Source: an uncultured Trueperaceae bacterium
GTDB taxonomy: Bacteria > Deinococcota > Deinococci > Deinococcales > Trueperaceae
Length of the DNA: 51,172 bases
Assembly: GCA_937907415.1 (NCBI GenBank)
Contig: CALCHY010000142.1
Location: forward strand, 1-51,172
Direction: 5' to 3'
Under the pieces are notes generated by a model, which worked only from the letters and a program-made list of their open reading frames with translations, had not been told where the DNA came from and searched no databases. Positions 17,778 to 25,647 of the stretch are shown piece by piece (within the stretch, counting starts at the first letter, position 1; each line of letters opens with the position of its first letter). The translations under genes were made by a program, and so were the position numbers.

Positions 17778-20237
17778 ATGAGGACGCCTGTCCCCGAGGC
17801 CGCGCACACGTGGCGCCAAGCCCGCCTGAAGTCCGGACCCCTCTCCTGGGCCCTGGTGGCGGTCGTGCTGCTGTTCGCGTCGCTCCCCCTTGGGAACCTG
17901 AGGGTCTGGCACGGCATCCTCCTCGCCATCCCGTTCCTGCTGGCCACGGCCGGCCTCGGTTGGCGGGCTAGTGCCGCCCTCGCGCCAGCCGCCCTGCTCC
18001 TAGTGTGGCTGCGCACCCTCCTCGACGGTAGTCACCAGAGCGCCGCCGATTACCTCCTTATCGCGGGTGCGTTGGCGCTGGCGTCGGTTGGCGGCGACGG
18101 CCTCTACCGGGTCTGGCGCAGCGCTGAACAGCGTGCTAGGGACGCTGGCCGCCGGGCGACGCTGCTGCAAGAAGCGACGGTCGACCTGAACCACGCTACC
18201 GACATGGACGCGCTCTTCCGCTCCGCGCCGCGGCTCCTGTCCGACATCCTGCCGTTCGCGCACGCCGCCGTGTTCGTGCCGGACGGCCGCGGACTCAAGG
18301 TGCACACGACGTGGCGCTGGGGCGCAGACCCAGACTTCGACGTTCCGCTCTCGAGCGTCATGGGCAGGGCCTTCAAGACACAAGAACCGCAGTACGTCGC
18401 GGACTGTCACTTGGATAGGGACTTCATTCAGGCGCCAGGCGCAGAGTTCACCCGCAGCGAACTCGCCATCCCCGTGATGACCGGTAAGCGCGTTCGGGCC
18501 ATCGTCAACCTCGAGCACCGCGACACCAACGCTTTCGGGCCGGCGGACCGCGCCACCTTGGTCGCGTTCGTGCGCATGATGGAGGAGGTGCTAGCCAGGC
18601 TGGACGCCTTGGCGGCGTTGAGCGAAACCACTGCCCATCAGGAGTTCATGGCGCGCCTCAACAGGCGCCTCCTACTCGCGGACGGCGTGACCGAAGCCGC
18701 AGAAGCCGCGCTTGACGAGATCCTGGCGATGTTCGACCTCGACATTGGGGCGGTTCTCGAGCTGCACTACGCGCGACTGCGTCCCATCGCCGTTCACGGT
18801 TCGCCTCCCCCGGCACTTGCCGCACTAGTTCGCGACGGCTTCCCCTTCACTGGTCTCCTGCGGCACGCTTGGGAGGCTCGCGAGCTAGTCCTGGTCGACG
18901 ACCTCGCATCTGACGCCGACTGGACGACGTCGACCGAGGCGCGCGCGGTAGCTGCCGTGCCCATCGTTGACCTTAACGGCCAGGTGCAGGCGCTGCTCGT
19001 CGTCACGCGTTTCCGGGAACCGCTGCCGACGTGGAGCGAACGCACGCGCGAGCTACTTGGGGAGTTGTCCGTGCCGCTTGGCGCCGCCTTCGCTCGCGCC
19101 GCCCTCAACAGGCAACTGTTCGCCACGCTCGAGGCGATCAAGCAACTCAAGTCCACCTCCAGCCCAGAGACGCTCTACCGCCACGCGGCCATGGCGGCGG
19201 CTGACCTCGTGCCCAACGCCGAGGCCGTCTCCATCCTCGTGAGGCACGGCGAGAGCTTCCACTACGAGGCGGCGGTCGGTTATGACCTCGACCGCCTCCA
19301 GGCCGAGGCCGGACCGTTCAGTTACGGCGAGCAACTGACCTGGTACCGCGGCGACGTGGCGTCGTTCGAGGGCGGGGTCGGCCGCATCATGCACGGCAGC
19401 GACTCGTTGACGATGAGCGCCAGTTCGGGGCAGATGCTGGTGGCACCCGCTGAGGCGCGCCTCAACGACTTGCGGTGCCAGCTCGCCGTGCCGATCGTCG
19501 ACCGCGACGGGGTAGTCGCGTTCCTGAACGTCGACAACTTCTCGACGGACGACGCCTTCGGGCCCGCTGCGTTGCGCATAGCTGAGGCGTTCGCACAGCA
19601 CCTCACGATCGTCGTGCGGCAAGCGGAACGGGTGCTCGAGCTCGAAAGGTCCGCGATAACGGACCCGTTGACTGGGCTTGGCAACCGCGAGGGGTTCAAC
19701 CGTGCGTTCAAGTTGGAGCTGGCACGGGCGCGGCGCTACGAGCACCACCTCAGCCTCATGCTCCTCGACCTCAATGACTTCAAGGAGATCAACGATCGCT
19801 TCGGGCACGCGGAGGGCGACAAGGCGTTGGTTGCCGTTGCCGACGCACTGGCCGGCGCGGCCCGCGGCTCCGATCAGGTGTTCCGCTGGGGCGGCGACGA
19901 GTTCGCCATCGTGATGCCAGAGGTGCGGCCCGCCGACGCGCAGGCCGCCGCTGAGCGGCTCGGGCGCGTGGTGGCGAGTCTGGCCGCCAACGGCGTTGGA
20001 CTCACCATCAGCATCGGGGTGGCCAACTACCCTGTCGACGGACTGGACCGCGAAACGCTGCTCGAGGTCTCAGATCACCGCATGTACGTAAGCAAGCGTG
20101 CTGATGACGTGAGGGCCGCGCGTCACTCGAGACGCTCTGGCCCCTCAACCGGGCCGTCGAGCGCGGCCGCGCTTGCAGGCACGCCACCGGCTGGTGGACG
20201 GGGCACGCCAGTGAACGCCGGCCGCGACAGCAAGTAG
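17778..20237 (+). CDS. Diguanylate cyclase with membrane anchor and three GAF domains
   Basis: 819 residues. N-terminal membrane helices (about 25-110, four spans), a short linker, three GAF-type sensor domains (about 130-275, 295-440 and 455-620) and a GGDEF domain (about 630-790). The active-site GGDEF is intact at 705-709, and the product-binding I-site RxxD (RGSD, 696-699) lies the canonical five residues before it, so the enzyme should make c-di-GMP and be feedback-inhibited by it. No EAL or HD-GYP domain is present. The last 38 codons are Pro/Gly/Ala-rich and lie on top of the convergent permease gene (20123-20237). Ligands of the GAF domains are unknown. Confidence 0.93.
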   Translation: MRTPVPEAAHTWRQARLKSGPLSWALVAVVLLFASLPLGNLRVWHGILLAIPFLLATAGLGWRASAALAPAALLLVWLRTLLDGSHQSAADYLLIAGALALASVGGDGLYRVWRSAEQRARDAGRRATLLQEATVDLNHATDMDALFRSAPRLLSDILPFAHAAVFVPDGRGLKVHTTWRWGADPDFDVPLSSVMGRAFKTQEPQYVADCHLDRDFIQAPGAEFTRSELAIPVMTGKRVRAIVNLEHRDTNAFGPADRATLVAFVRMMEEVLARLDALAALSETTAHQEFMARLNRRLLLADGVTEAAEAALDEILAMFDLDIGAVLELHYARLRPIAVHGSPPPALAALVRDGFPFTGLLRHAWEARELVLVDDLASDADWTTSTEARAVAAVPIVDLNGQVQALLVVTRFREPLPTWSERTRELLGELSVPLGAAFARAALNRQLFATLEAIKQLKSTSSPETLYRHAAMAAADLVPNAEAVSILVRHGESFHYEAAVGYDLDRLQAEAGPFSYGEQLTWYRGDVASFEGGVGRIMHGSDSLTMSASSGQMLVAPAEARLNDLRCQLAVPIVDRDGVVAFLNVDNFSTDDAFGPAALRIAEAFAQHLTIVVRQAERVLELERSAITDPLTGLGNREGFNRAFKLELARARRYEHHLSLMLLDLNDFKEINDRFGHAEGDKALVAVADALAGAARGSDQVFRWGGDEFAIVMPEVRPADAQAAAERLGRVVASLAANGVGLTISIGVANYPVDGLDRETLLEVSDHRMYVSKRADDVRAARHSRRSGPSTGPSSAAALAGTPPAGGRGTPVNAGRDSK

Positions 20238-21412
20238 TCCTCCGCGACGACCTTGACAAGGGCCACGATCGGCACGGCAAGCAGCGCGCCTAGCAACCCC
20301 ATCAGGCCAACACCAGCCATGATCGCCAACATCACGGTCAGGGGGTGAAGGTTGGTGTTGCGCGACAAGATGAGCGGCGAGAGGACGTGCGCCTCGATCT
20401 GGTTGGCCACCAGGAACACTAGCGCCGCGAAGACGGCGGCCCACGGACTGACGGTGAAGGCGAGCAGGATGGCCGGCGTGACGCCCAGGATCGGCCCGAG
20501 GTAAGGCACTAGGTTGAACACGGCGGCGAGGAAGCCTATCGCCGTGGCTAGCGGAACCCCGATTATGCTGAGCCCGGCCCACACGAAGATGCCAAGCAAG
20601 GTCGTTATGAGGAGCTGCCCACGGAGGTAGCCGCCAACGGCCAGGTCGGCCTTGGCGCTGAGGTCGTCAGCGATCTCGCGGTAGCGCAGCGGCACGAAGC
20701 GCCGGAAGTTGGCAACGAAGCGCGGGAAGTCGTAGAGGAAGTAGGCCCCCGCCAAGAAGATGAGGAAGACCTGGAACGTGGTCGAGATGACGGCCGTCGC
20801 GCCAGTCAGGAGGAGGCCGGGCCCGCCCGCGATGAGGCCCTCGAGAAGCCGTTTCAGGCTCTCCCCTAGCTGCTGGAAGAAGTCAGCCACTTGCGCCCTG
20901 ACTTGAATGCTGATGGCTCCGGTATCGTCAGCCACCCCGAAGCGATCCGACAGGAAAGCTGGCAGGCGGTCTCCGAACGTGGCCAGCCACTCCTGGAACT
21001 GCCCGGTCCAGGCCGTTACCTGCTCCAACGCCGTCGGGACCAACTGCACGAACTTGCCCATCTCCGTGACGACCTGGCTGACCACCACGGAGCCGAGCGC
21101 TAGTACGAGCAAGAGCAGCGCATAGACGACGATCACGGCCAGGCCGCGTTTGAAGCGAAGGCGCATGAGCCAACTGACCACGGGGTTGAGGATGTAAGCG
21201 ATCAGGAAGCCGATGAGGCCGACCTGCAGCGCGAAGGCGTAGCCGCCCCGCAGGCGCCAGAGCACGAGCACGAGGAGGACGGTGAGGGCCACGTAGCTGA
21301 AGGCCCGCACCCAGACGTTGCCCCATACCGTTTCGATGGCGGTCGCCTCCGGCTTGAGCGGGGCAGGTGCATCCTTACGTTCCACGTGTCGGTTGGCCTC
21401 CTCGCGCTTCAT
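20123..21412 (-). CDS. AI-2E family (PerM-like) membrane transporter
   Basis: 429 residues with seven or eight predicted membrane helices: two at about 36-80, one near 88-112, a large non-membrane segment (about 115-205), then five more (about 205-400). The motifs GAYFLYDFPRF, FNLVPYLGPILG and the NQIEAHVLSPLILSR segment identify the AI-2E/UPF0118 family. Members export autoinducer-2 or act as Na+/H+ antiporters; the substrate here cannot be inferred. Its ATG overlaps the upstream M23 gene stop by four bases (ATGA), so the two are co-expressed. The C-terminal tail (about 30 residues, Pro/Ala-rich) is encoded antisense to the end of the diguanylate cyclase gene. Confidence 0.92.
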   Translation of the reverse strand: MKREEANRHVERKDAPAPLKPEATAIETVWGNVWVRAFSYVALTVLLVLVLWRLRGGYAFALQVGLIGFLIAYILNPVVSWLMRLRFKRGLAVIVVYALLLLVLALGSVVVSQVVTEMGKFVQLVPTALEQVTAWTGQFQEWLATFGDRLPAFLSDRFGVADDTGAISIQVRAQVADFFQQLGESLKRLLEGLIAGGPGLLLTGATAVISTTFQVFLIFLAGAYFLYDFPRFVANFRRFVPLRYREIADDLSAKADLAVGGYLRGQLLITTLLGIFVWAGLSIIGVPLATAIGFLAAVFNLVPYLGPILGVTPAILLAFTVSPWAAVFAALVFLVANQIEAHVLSPLILSRNTNLHPLTVMLAIMAGVGLMGLLGALLAVPIVALVKVVAEDYLLSRPAFTGVPRPPAGGVPASAAALDGPVEGPERLE

Positions 21413-22173
21413 GGTCCCACGAACAAGGAAGCCGCGGCCATGCGAACTGCCTCAGGCTCCATGCCCGCCCCGAAGAAGTTCTCTGCGTCCGGCCAGATCT
21501 CGAAGCGCAAGCGCGTCTGGTCCTTGCGGCCAGCCACGGCCACGTCGGTGCCTGAGTTGCCAGCGAAGCCGATGACCTGGCCGCGGTACACGTTCATGCC
21601 GGTGCGTACGCCGTCGCGTACGGCCGAGAGGTGGCCGTAGCGCAAGACCGTGCCGTCGGTAGTGCGCAGCCAGATCTGGCGTCCCCTCAGGCGGTCGAGT
21701 TGGTCCTCGGTTGCCCCCGACTCGGCCACGTCTGCCATGAGGACCTCCCAGGCGCGCGGGTCGATCTCGGTGTACGCAACGTCCGCCCTGACGATCTGGC
21801 CGGACTGCGCCGCCACGACGGGCGTGCCGCTCACGATCGGGACCGACGCGTCCTCGGCGTAGAAGTCGAAGCCTTGGCTAACGCCGTGGCGGTAGGCGCG
21901 CGGGGCGCCAGGCAGGTTGTCGTCCGAAGTCGGGAGGCGGGCGCCCGGTATGGGGAACCACAACCCCTGCGGCCCGAGCCCGGAGTCTGCCGCGACGGCG
22001 GGGGCGCTCGTTGGCGTGGTGGGGTCTGCTGCTGTCGACGCCTGTCCGGACGGGCGGGCGATCAGCAGCCCAGTCACCACCGCGGCGTACACGACTAGCG
22101 CGCCAAGCACGTACCAGCCGGGCTTCACATCGGCCAGTAGCGGCTTTTGCGCCTTGGGTTCTTGGCGGTTCAC
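21409..22173 (-). CDS. M23 (LytM-like) peptidase-fold protein, apparently catalytically degenerate
   Basis: 254 residues: one N-terminal membrane helix (about 19-38), a Thr/Pro/Ser-rich linker (about 41-62), then a LytM/M23 fold (about 70-235) with FDFYAEDASVPIVSGTPVVAAQSGQIV, RYGHLS and RGQVIGFAGNSGTD. M23 enzymes are zinc peptidoglycan endopeptidases using HxGxD and HxH. Here the corresponding positions read S99-Q-G-F-D103 and R221-L-R223-FE, so one zinc His and both HxH His are missing; only Asp103 and His181 (YGH) remain. It may be a regulator, as EnvC and NlpD are. The GTG at 22173 follows a TAGACT box by seven bases. It is coupled to the downstream AI-2E transporter. Confidence 0.85.
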   Translation of the reverse strand: MNRQEPKAQKPLLADVKPGWYVLGALVVYAAVVTGLLIARPSGQASTAADPTTPTSAPAVAADSGLGPQGLWFPIPGARLPTSDDNLPGAPRAYRHGVSQGFDFYAEDASVPIVSGTPVVAAQSGQIVRADVAYTEIDPRAWEVLMADVAESGATEDQLDRLRGRQIWLRTTDGTVLRYGHLSAVRDGVRTGMNVYRGQVIGFAGNSGTDVAVAGRKDQTRLRFEIWPDAENFFGAGMEPEAVRMAAASLFVGP

Positions 22174-22180
22174 GCGCCGC

Positions 22181-22186
22181 AGTCTA
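22181..22186 (-). promoter_or_regulatory. -10 box TAGACT of a leaderless promoter (M23-like gene)
   Basis: The minus-strand TAGACT ends seven bases before GTG 22173 and lies in the short gap after the methyltransferase stop. Confidence 0.55.
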
Positions 22187-22212
22187 GCATGGGCTAGTTA
22201 GCGGCCAGGACG

Positions 22213-23247
22213 TCACTCTTGGCCCTTGGCGAGGAGTAGTAGGAGGGGGTTGTGGCCTCCGTGCGCGACCTGCAACTCGCGCTCGACGCGCCACTCGGAC
22301 TGCGCCGCCACGACGCTCCGCAGGAGCTTGACCTCATGGCTTAGCACGCAGAACTTGGCTTTCGGCCGCGCCAGCGCGGCGGCCGCCGTCAGGAGTCGCG
22401 GATAGAGCTTACGGTTGAGGGCGTGCGCCCCGACGGCGTCGCCCCACGGGGCATCGGCGGTAAGAGCGTCGAAGCCGCCGCTCGCGCCGACTCGTGCGAT
22501 GAACTGCTCATCCGTCACGTCACCAACTAGCCACTCGACCCGGCCGGACACGCGCGCCGCACTGGCGTTGGCGCCCGCGCACGCCACGGCCTCAGGTTCG
22601 ATGTCGAACCCAACGAGCCGCGCGGCTGGCGCCCGCAAGGCCCTCTCGATAAGGAGCGTGCCAGAGCCAGACAGCAAGTTGAGATAAGAGTCGCGGTGCC
22701 CTAACCCGACGAGCTCGTTCATGGCAGCTGCGACGGGGGCGTTGAGGCCCCCCGGCCGGTTGCACACGCGCCATTGGCGCGTGGACGCTGGGCGTGGCGT
22801 GAGGCGCACTAGCACCTCCCAACCGGCGCCGACCGGGTCAGGCCGGAGCCGCACGAGGAGCTCGCCATCCTCCTGGTCAAGTCGCAGGCCCGTCACTTTC
22901 GCGAGCTCGCCAGCTAAGCGTGTGAGCGTCGGCGAGTCCGCCCCGGCGGCCGAGAGGCGCAGGCCGCTGAACTTGGCGCCGGCCATGACTTCCTTGAGAG
23001 CAGCCACTAGTTCACGGAAGGCCGCGTCGCCCAACAACCCCTTCGGCCGCGGAACGTCGAACGTGATCGACAGGTAAGCGGCGGCCGATGTACGGATGGC
23101 GTTGGCCTTCGCCAAGGCGGCCGCGTCGGCGAGGCGGAAACCGCCAGGCACGCTCTGCGGGCGCGTCAGCCCTAGACGTTTGAGCTCACCACGCGTGATG
23201 ACCTCGATACCGGCAGGGACTTCAAGTAGGTAACGGCGAGACGACAC
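22213..23247 (-). CDS. THUMP-domain tRNA/rRNA guanine-N2-type methyltransferase
   Basis: 344 residues. The N-terminal part (about 1-155) has the ferredoxin-like/THUMP layout of RNA-binding methyltransferases (LLEVPAGIEVITRGELKRLG, then FSGLRLSAAGADSPT). The C-terminal Rossmann MTase has motif I LNLLSGSGTLLIERAL (about 193-208), the FDIEPEAVACAGAN acidic loop, and DAPWG (about 270), a variant of the (D/N)PP(Y/W) catalytic motif of amino-group methylation. This fits the TrmN/Trm14/RlmL group that makes m2G in tRNA or 23S rRNA. The Pro-to-Ala change in DAPWG is also seen in some relatives as far as I recall, so activity is still likely. The start GTG 23247 follows a TAGCAT box by six bases. Confidence 0.83.
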   Translation of the reverse strand: MSSRRYLLEVPAGIEVITRGELKRLGLTRPQSVPGGFRLADAAALAKANAIRTSAAAYLSITFDVPRPKGLLGDAAFRELVAALKEVMAGAKFSGLRLSAAGADSPTLTRLAGELAKVTGLRLDQEDGELLVRLRPDPVGAGWEVLVRLTPRPASTRQWRVCNRPGGLNAPVAAAMNELVGLGHRDSYLNLLSGSGTLLIERALRAPAARLVGFDIEPEAVACAGANASAARVSGRVEWLVGDVTDEQFIARVGASGGFDALTADAPWGDAVGAHALNRKLYPRLLTAAAALARPKAKFCVLSHEVKLLRSVVAAQSEWRVERELQVAHGGHNPLLLLLAKGQE

Positions 23248-23253
23248 GGCTCA

Positions 23254-23259
23254 ATGCTA
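23254..23259 (-). promoter_or_regulatory. -10 box TAGCAT of a leaderless promoter (THUMP methyltransferase)
   Basis: The minus-strand TAGCAT ends six bases before GTG 23247. Confidence 0.5.
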
Positions 23260-23297
23260 ACAGCGCTCTGCTCCTTCACGTAGGCCTCATAAGCGGG

Positions 23298-23324
23298 TTG
23301 GCAGCGAGGGTCGTCCGCTATAGT
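23298..23324 (+). promoter_or_regulatory. Promoter of the sugar ABC operon
   Basis: TTGGCA (23298-23303), a 15-base spacer and TATAGT (23319-23324). The box ends six bases before a GTG at 23331 that opens a 16-codon ORF. Transcription is predicted to start near 23330. The spacer is shorter than the usual 16-18. Confidence 0.5.
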
Positions 23325-23330
23325 TAAGTA

Positions 23331-23381
23331 GTGATTGCAACCGAGGCCGGTCCACTCACTCATCCGTTGGCCGCCCCCTGA
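23331..23381 (+). CDS. Short upstream ORF of the sugar permease operon
   Basis: Sixteen codons from GTG 23331 to TGA 23379-23381, reading VIATEAGPLTHPLAAP. The start is six bases after a TATAGT box, which fits leaderless initiation. The stop is two bases before the permease ATG (23384), and no ribosome site is visible for that ATG, so the permease may be translated by ribosomes finishing this ORF. The peptide has no obvious rare-codon or amino acid bias. The existence of the peptide is inferred from promoter position and spacing only. Confidence 0.4.
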   Translation: MIATEAGPLTHPLAAP

Positions 23382-23383
23382 CG

Positions 23384-24574
23384 ATGGGCGCGTACCGTGG
23401 CGCAACGCCAAGCGAGCCACCTCGGCGCCGTACTGGACTACGGTACGAGCGCCGCGACTGGTTAACTGCCTACTTGTTCGTACTCCCTGCCACGGTGCTC
23501 ATCGGCATCTTCGGGCTCTTCCCCATCGTCTACTCCGTGTACATGAGCCTCCACACCTGGCGCGTGCGCAAGGGCGCGTTCATCGGCCTGAGCAACTACC
23601 GCGCCACGCTAGGCGACTGGTGGGGTGCGCTCGCGTTCTTCGGCGGCTTGGTGCTCATCATCGTTGCGCACTGGTTATGGACCGACGCCTTCAAACGCGA
23701 CCTGGCGCGCCCGCCAGCGATCGCGCGGCTCTTCGGGGCGCTCGTCCTGCTCGGCGCGGGTATCTCCATCTCTCTCGGCTGGAGCATGATGCTGGACGCA
23801 GGCAACAAGGTCTACCTCAAGAGCCTAGTGAGGACCGTGTATTACGGATTCGGGTCGGTGCCTGTCCAGATCATCCTCGCGCTCGTGCTCGCCACGCTCC
23901 TGTTTCAGAAGATCCGCGGCCAGGAGCTGTTCCGCATGATCTACTTCCTGCCTTACATCACGCCTGCCGTGGCTGGCGCAGCCATCTTCCGCAACTTGTT
24001 CTCACCGCGCGAGGAGCGCCTCGCGAACCAAGTCCTCGGCCTCGTCGGCATCCCGCCGCAGCGCTGGCTGTTCGAGACCAAGCCAGTCACGCAACTCCTT
24101 TTCGGGAGCTGGTTCCCTAACGCGGACTGGTCGAGTTTCTGGGCCGGGCCGTCCTTGGCGCTTGTGACCATCATCATCTTCGGCATCTGGACGTTCACGG
24201 GCTACAACGTCGTCATCTTCCTCGCCGGGCTCGGCGGCATCTCGAAGGAGCTTTACGACGCCGCCGCCGTCGATGGCGCGAACCGCCGGCAGCAGTTCCG
24301 CTTCATCACCGTGCCGCTCCTCTCGCCGGTCACCTTCTACCTCACGGTGCTAGGGTTCATCGGCACCTTCCAGGCCTTCACCCACATCTACGTGATGCGC
24401 GCGCCCGCCACGCGCGACGCCGTAGACACCGCCAGCATCGTCATCTTCGACACGTTCTACAAGCTCGGCAACTTCAGCCTGGCTGCCGCGCAGTCCGTGA
24501 TCCTGTTCGTCATAATCCTGCTCCTCACCCTCGCGCAGAACCGGCTGTTCGGAAGGCGGGTCTTCGGTGGCTGA
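23384..24574 (+). CDS. Carbohydrate ABC transporter permease, MalF/UgpA-like
   Basis: 396-residue inner-membrane permease of the binding-protein-dependent sugar importers. Seen: a first membrane helix LTAYLFVLPATVLIGIFGLF (about 27-46), FRNLFSPREE, and the ATPase-contact EAA loop ELYDAAAVDGANRRQQF followed by the last helices. The family is normally about 290-310 residues. The extra length is an insertion at about 75-135 carrying two additional predicted helices (GALAFFGGLVLIIVAHWLW and LFGALVLLGAGISISLGW) between helix 1 and the core. The ATG at 23384 has no ribosome site and follows a short ORF by two bases. The second permease overlaps its stop by eight bases. Confidence 0.9.
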   Translation: MGAYRGATPSEPPRRRTGLRYERRDWLTAYLFVLPATVLIGIFGLFPIVYSVYMSLHTWRVRKGAFIGLSNYRATLGDWWGALAFFGGLVLIIVAHWLWTDAFKRDLARPPAIARLFGALVLLGAGISISLGWSMMLDAGNKVYLKSLVRTVYYGFGSVPVQIILALVLATLLFQKIRGQELFRMIYFLPYITPAVAGAAIFRNLFSPREERLANQVLGLVGIPPQRWLFETKPVTQLLFGSWFPNADWSSFWAGPSLALVTIIIFGIWTFTGYNVVIFLAGLGGISKELYDAAAVDGANRRQQFRFITVPLLSPVTFYLTVLGFIGTFQAFTHIYVMRAPATRDAVDTASIVIFDTFYKLGNFSLAAAQSVILFVIILLLTLAQNRLFGRRVFGG

Positions 24575-25493
24575 AACCAAGGCAGCTCGCAGGCAGGCCA
24601 CCCCTACCACCGAGGTCATCGGCGAAGTCGAACGCGTCGTTCGGCCCCGCTTGCGCGAGCCGTACCACTTCGAGTTCACCCACATCCCCATCTACTTCGT
24701 GCTGTTGGTCGGGGCCGTCGTCAGCATCACGCCGTTCTTCTACATGGTCTCGACTTCGCTCATGACCCTCGGCGAGACCATCAACCGCGTGATCCTCCCA
24801 GCCAAGCCGCAGTTCGTGAACTACGAGATCGCTTGGACGGAGTCGAACTTCGCACTCTATTTTCGCAATAGCGTCATCATCACGGCGCTCGTCATCGCCG
24901 GCGTCCTCATCACCTGCACCCTCGCCGGTTACGCATTCGCGCGCATCAAGTTCCCCGGCCGCGAGGTCCTCTTCACGGTCCTCCTCGCCACCCTCATGAT
25001 CCCTGGCACGGTGACGTTCATCCCGAACCTCCTCCTCATACGCGGGCAGGTCATCCCGTGGGGCTCCTGGATGAACAGCCTTCCCGCCCTAACCGTGCCG
25101 TTCATGGCGACGGCGTTCATCATCTTCCTCTTCCGCCAGTTCTTCGTCGGCATCCCCGGCGAACTCTTCGACGCCGCGCGCATCGACGGGGCTGGCCACC
25201 TGCGCTTCCTCGTCTCGGTCGTCGTGCCGATGTCGAGGCCCGTCATGATGACGGCGGCGCTCCTCTCGTTCGTCGGCACCTGGAACGAGTTCCTGTGGCC
25301 GCTCCTCGTGACGACGACCCCCAAGTGGCGACCGCTTGGCGTTGGCCTCTACACCTTCATCTCCGAGGCCGGGCCAGAGACTCAACTACTCATGGCTGGG
25401 ACGGTCATCACGGTGATCCCCGTACTGGTGGTGTACTTCTTCACCCAGAGGCAGTTCACGGAAGGCATAGCCACCTCAGGATTGAAGGGCTGA
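24567..25493 (+). CDS. Carbohydrate ABC transporter permease, MalG/UgpE-like
   Basis: 308-residue partner permease with six predicted membrane helices. The start is GTG 24567, overlapping the first permease stop by eight bases. Seen: the N-terminal helix YFVLLVGAVVSITPFFYMVST, the EAA loop ELFDAARIDGAGHLRFLVSVV contacting the ATPase, and the terminal QRQFTEGIATSGLKG, a typical MalG-like C-terminus. It pairs with the upstream permease to form the translocation channel. No ATP-binding subunit is encoded nearby; such systems often share a MsmK/UgpC-like ATPase encoded elsewhere. Confidence 0.93.
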   Translation: MAETKAARRQATPTTEVIGEVERVVRPRLREPYHFEFTHIPIYFVLLVGAVVSITPFFYMVSTSLMTLGETINRVILPAKPQFVNYEIAWTESNFALYFRNSVIITALVIAGVLITCTLAGYAFARIKFPGREVLFTVLLATLMIPGTVTFIPNLLLIRGQVIPWGSWMNSLPALTVPFMATAFIIFLFRQFFVGIPGELFDAARIDGAGHLRFLVSVVVPMSRPVMMTAALLSFVGTWNEFLWPLLVTTTPKWRPLGVGLYTFISEAGPETQLLMAGTVITVIPVLVVYFFTQRQFTEGIATSGLKG

Positions 25494-25529
25494 GAATGGT
25501 GACGCCTGACTGCCACCCGCAAGGCGTTC

Positions 25530-25548
25530 ACGGGCCACGAGCGCCCGT
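25530..25548 (+). other. Small hairpin between the permease and binding-protein genes
   Basis: ACGGGC (25530-25535) pairs with GCCCGT (25543-25548) around a seven-base loop in the 154-base gap before the binding-protein gene. It might help adjust expression of the binding protein relative to the permeases. No U-run follows. Confidence 0.3.
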
Positions 25549-25647
25549 TCATGCCGTGGAGACCCCGGTCTTCACGTAACCCGCGCCACAGCGCACGTCC
25601 TGGACGGCGCACAGTTTAGTCAGCAGGTCGCTGGAAGGAGCGAAAAC

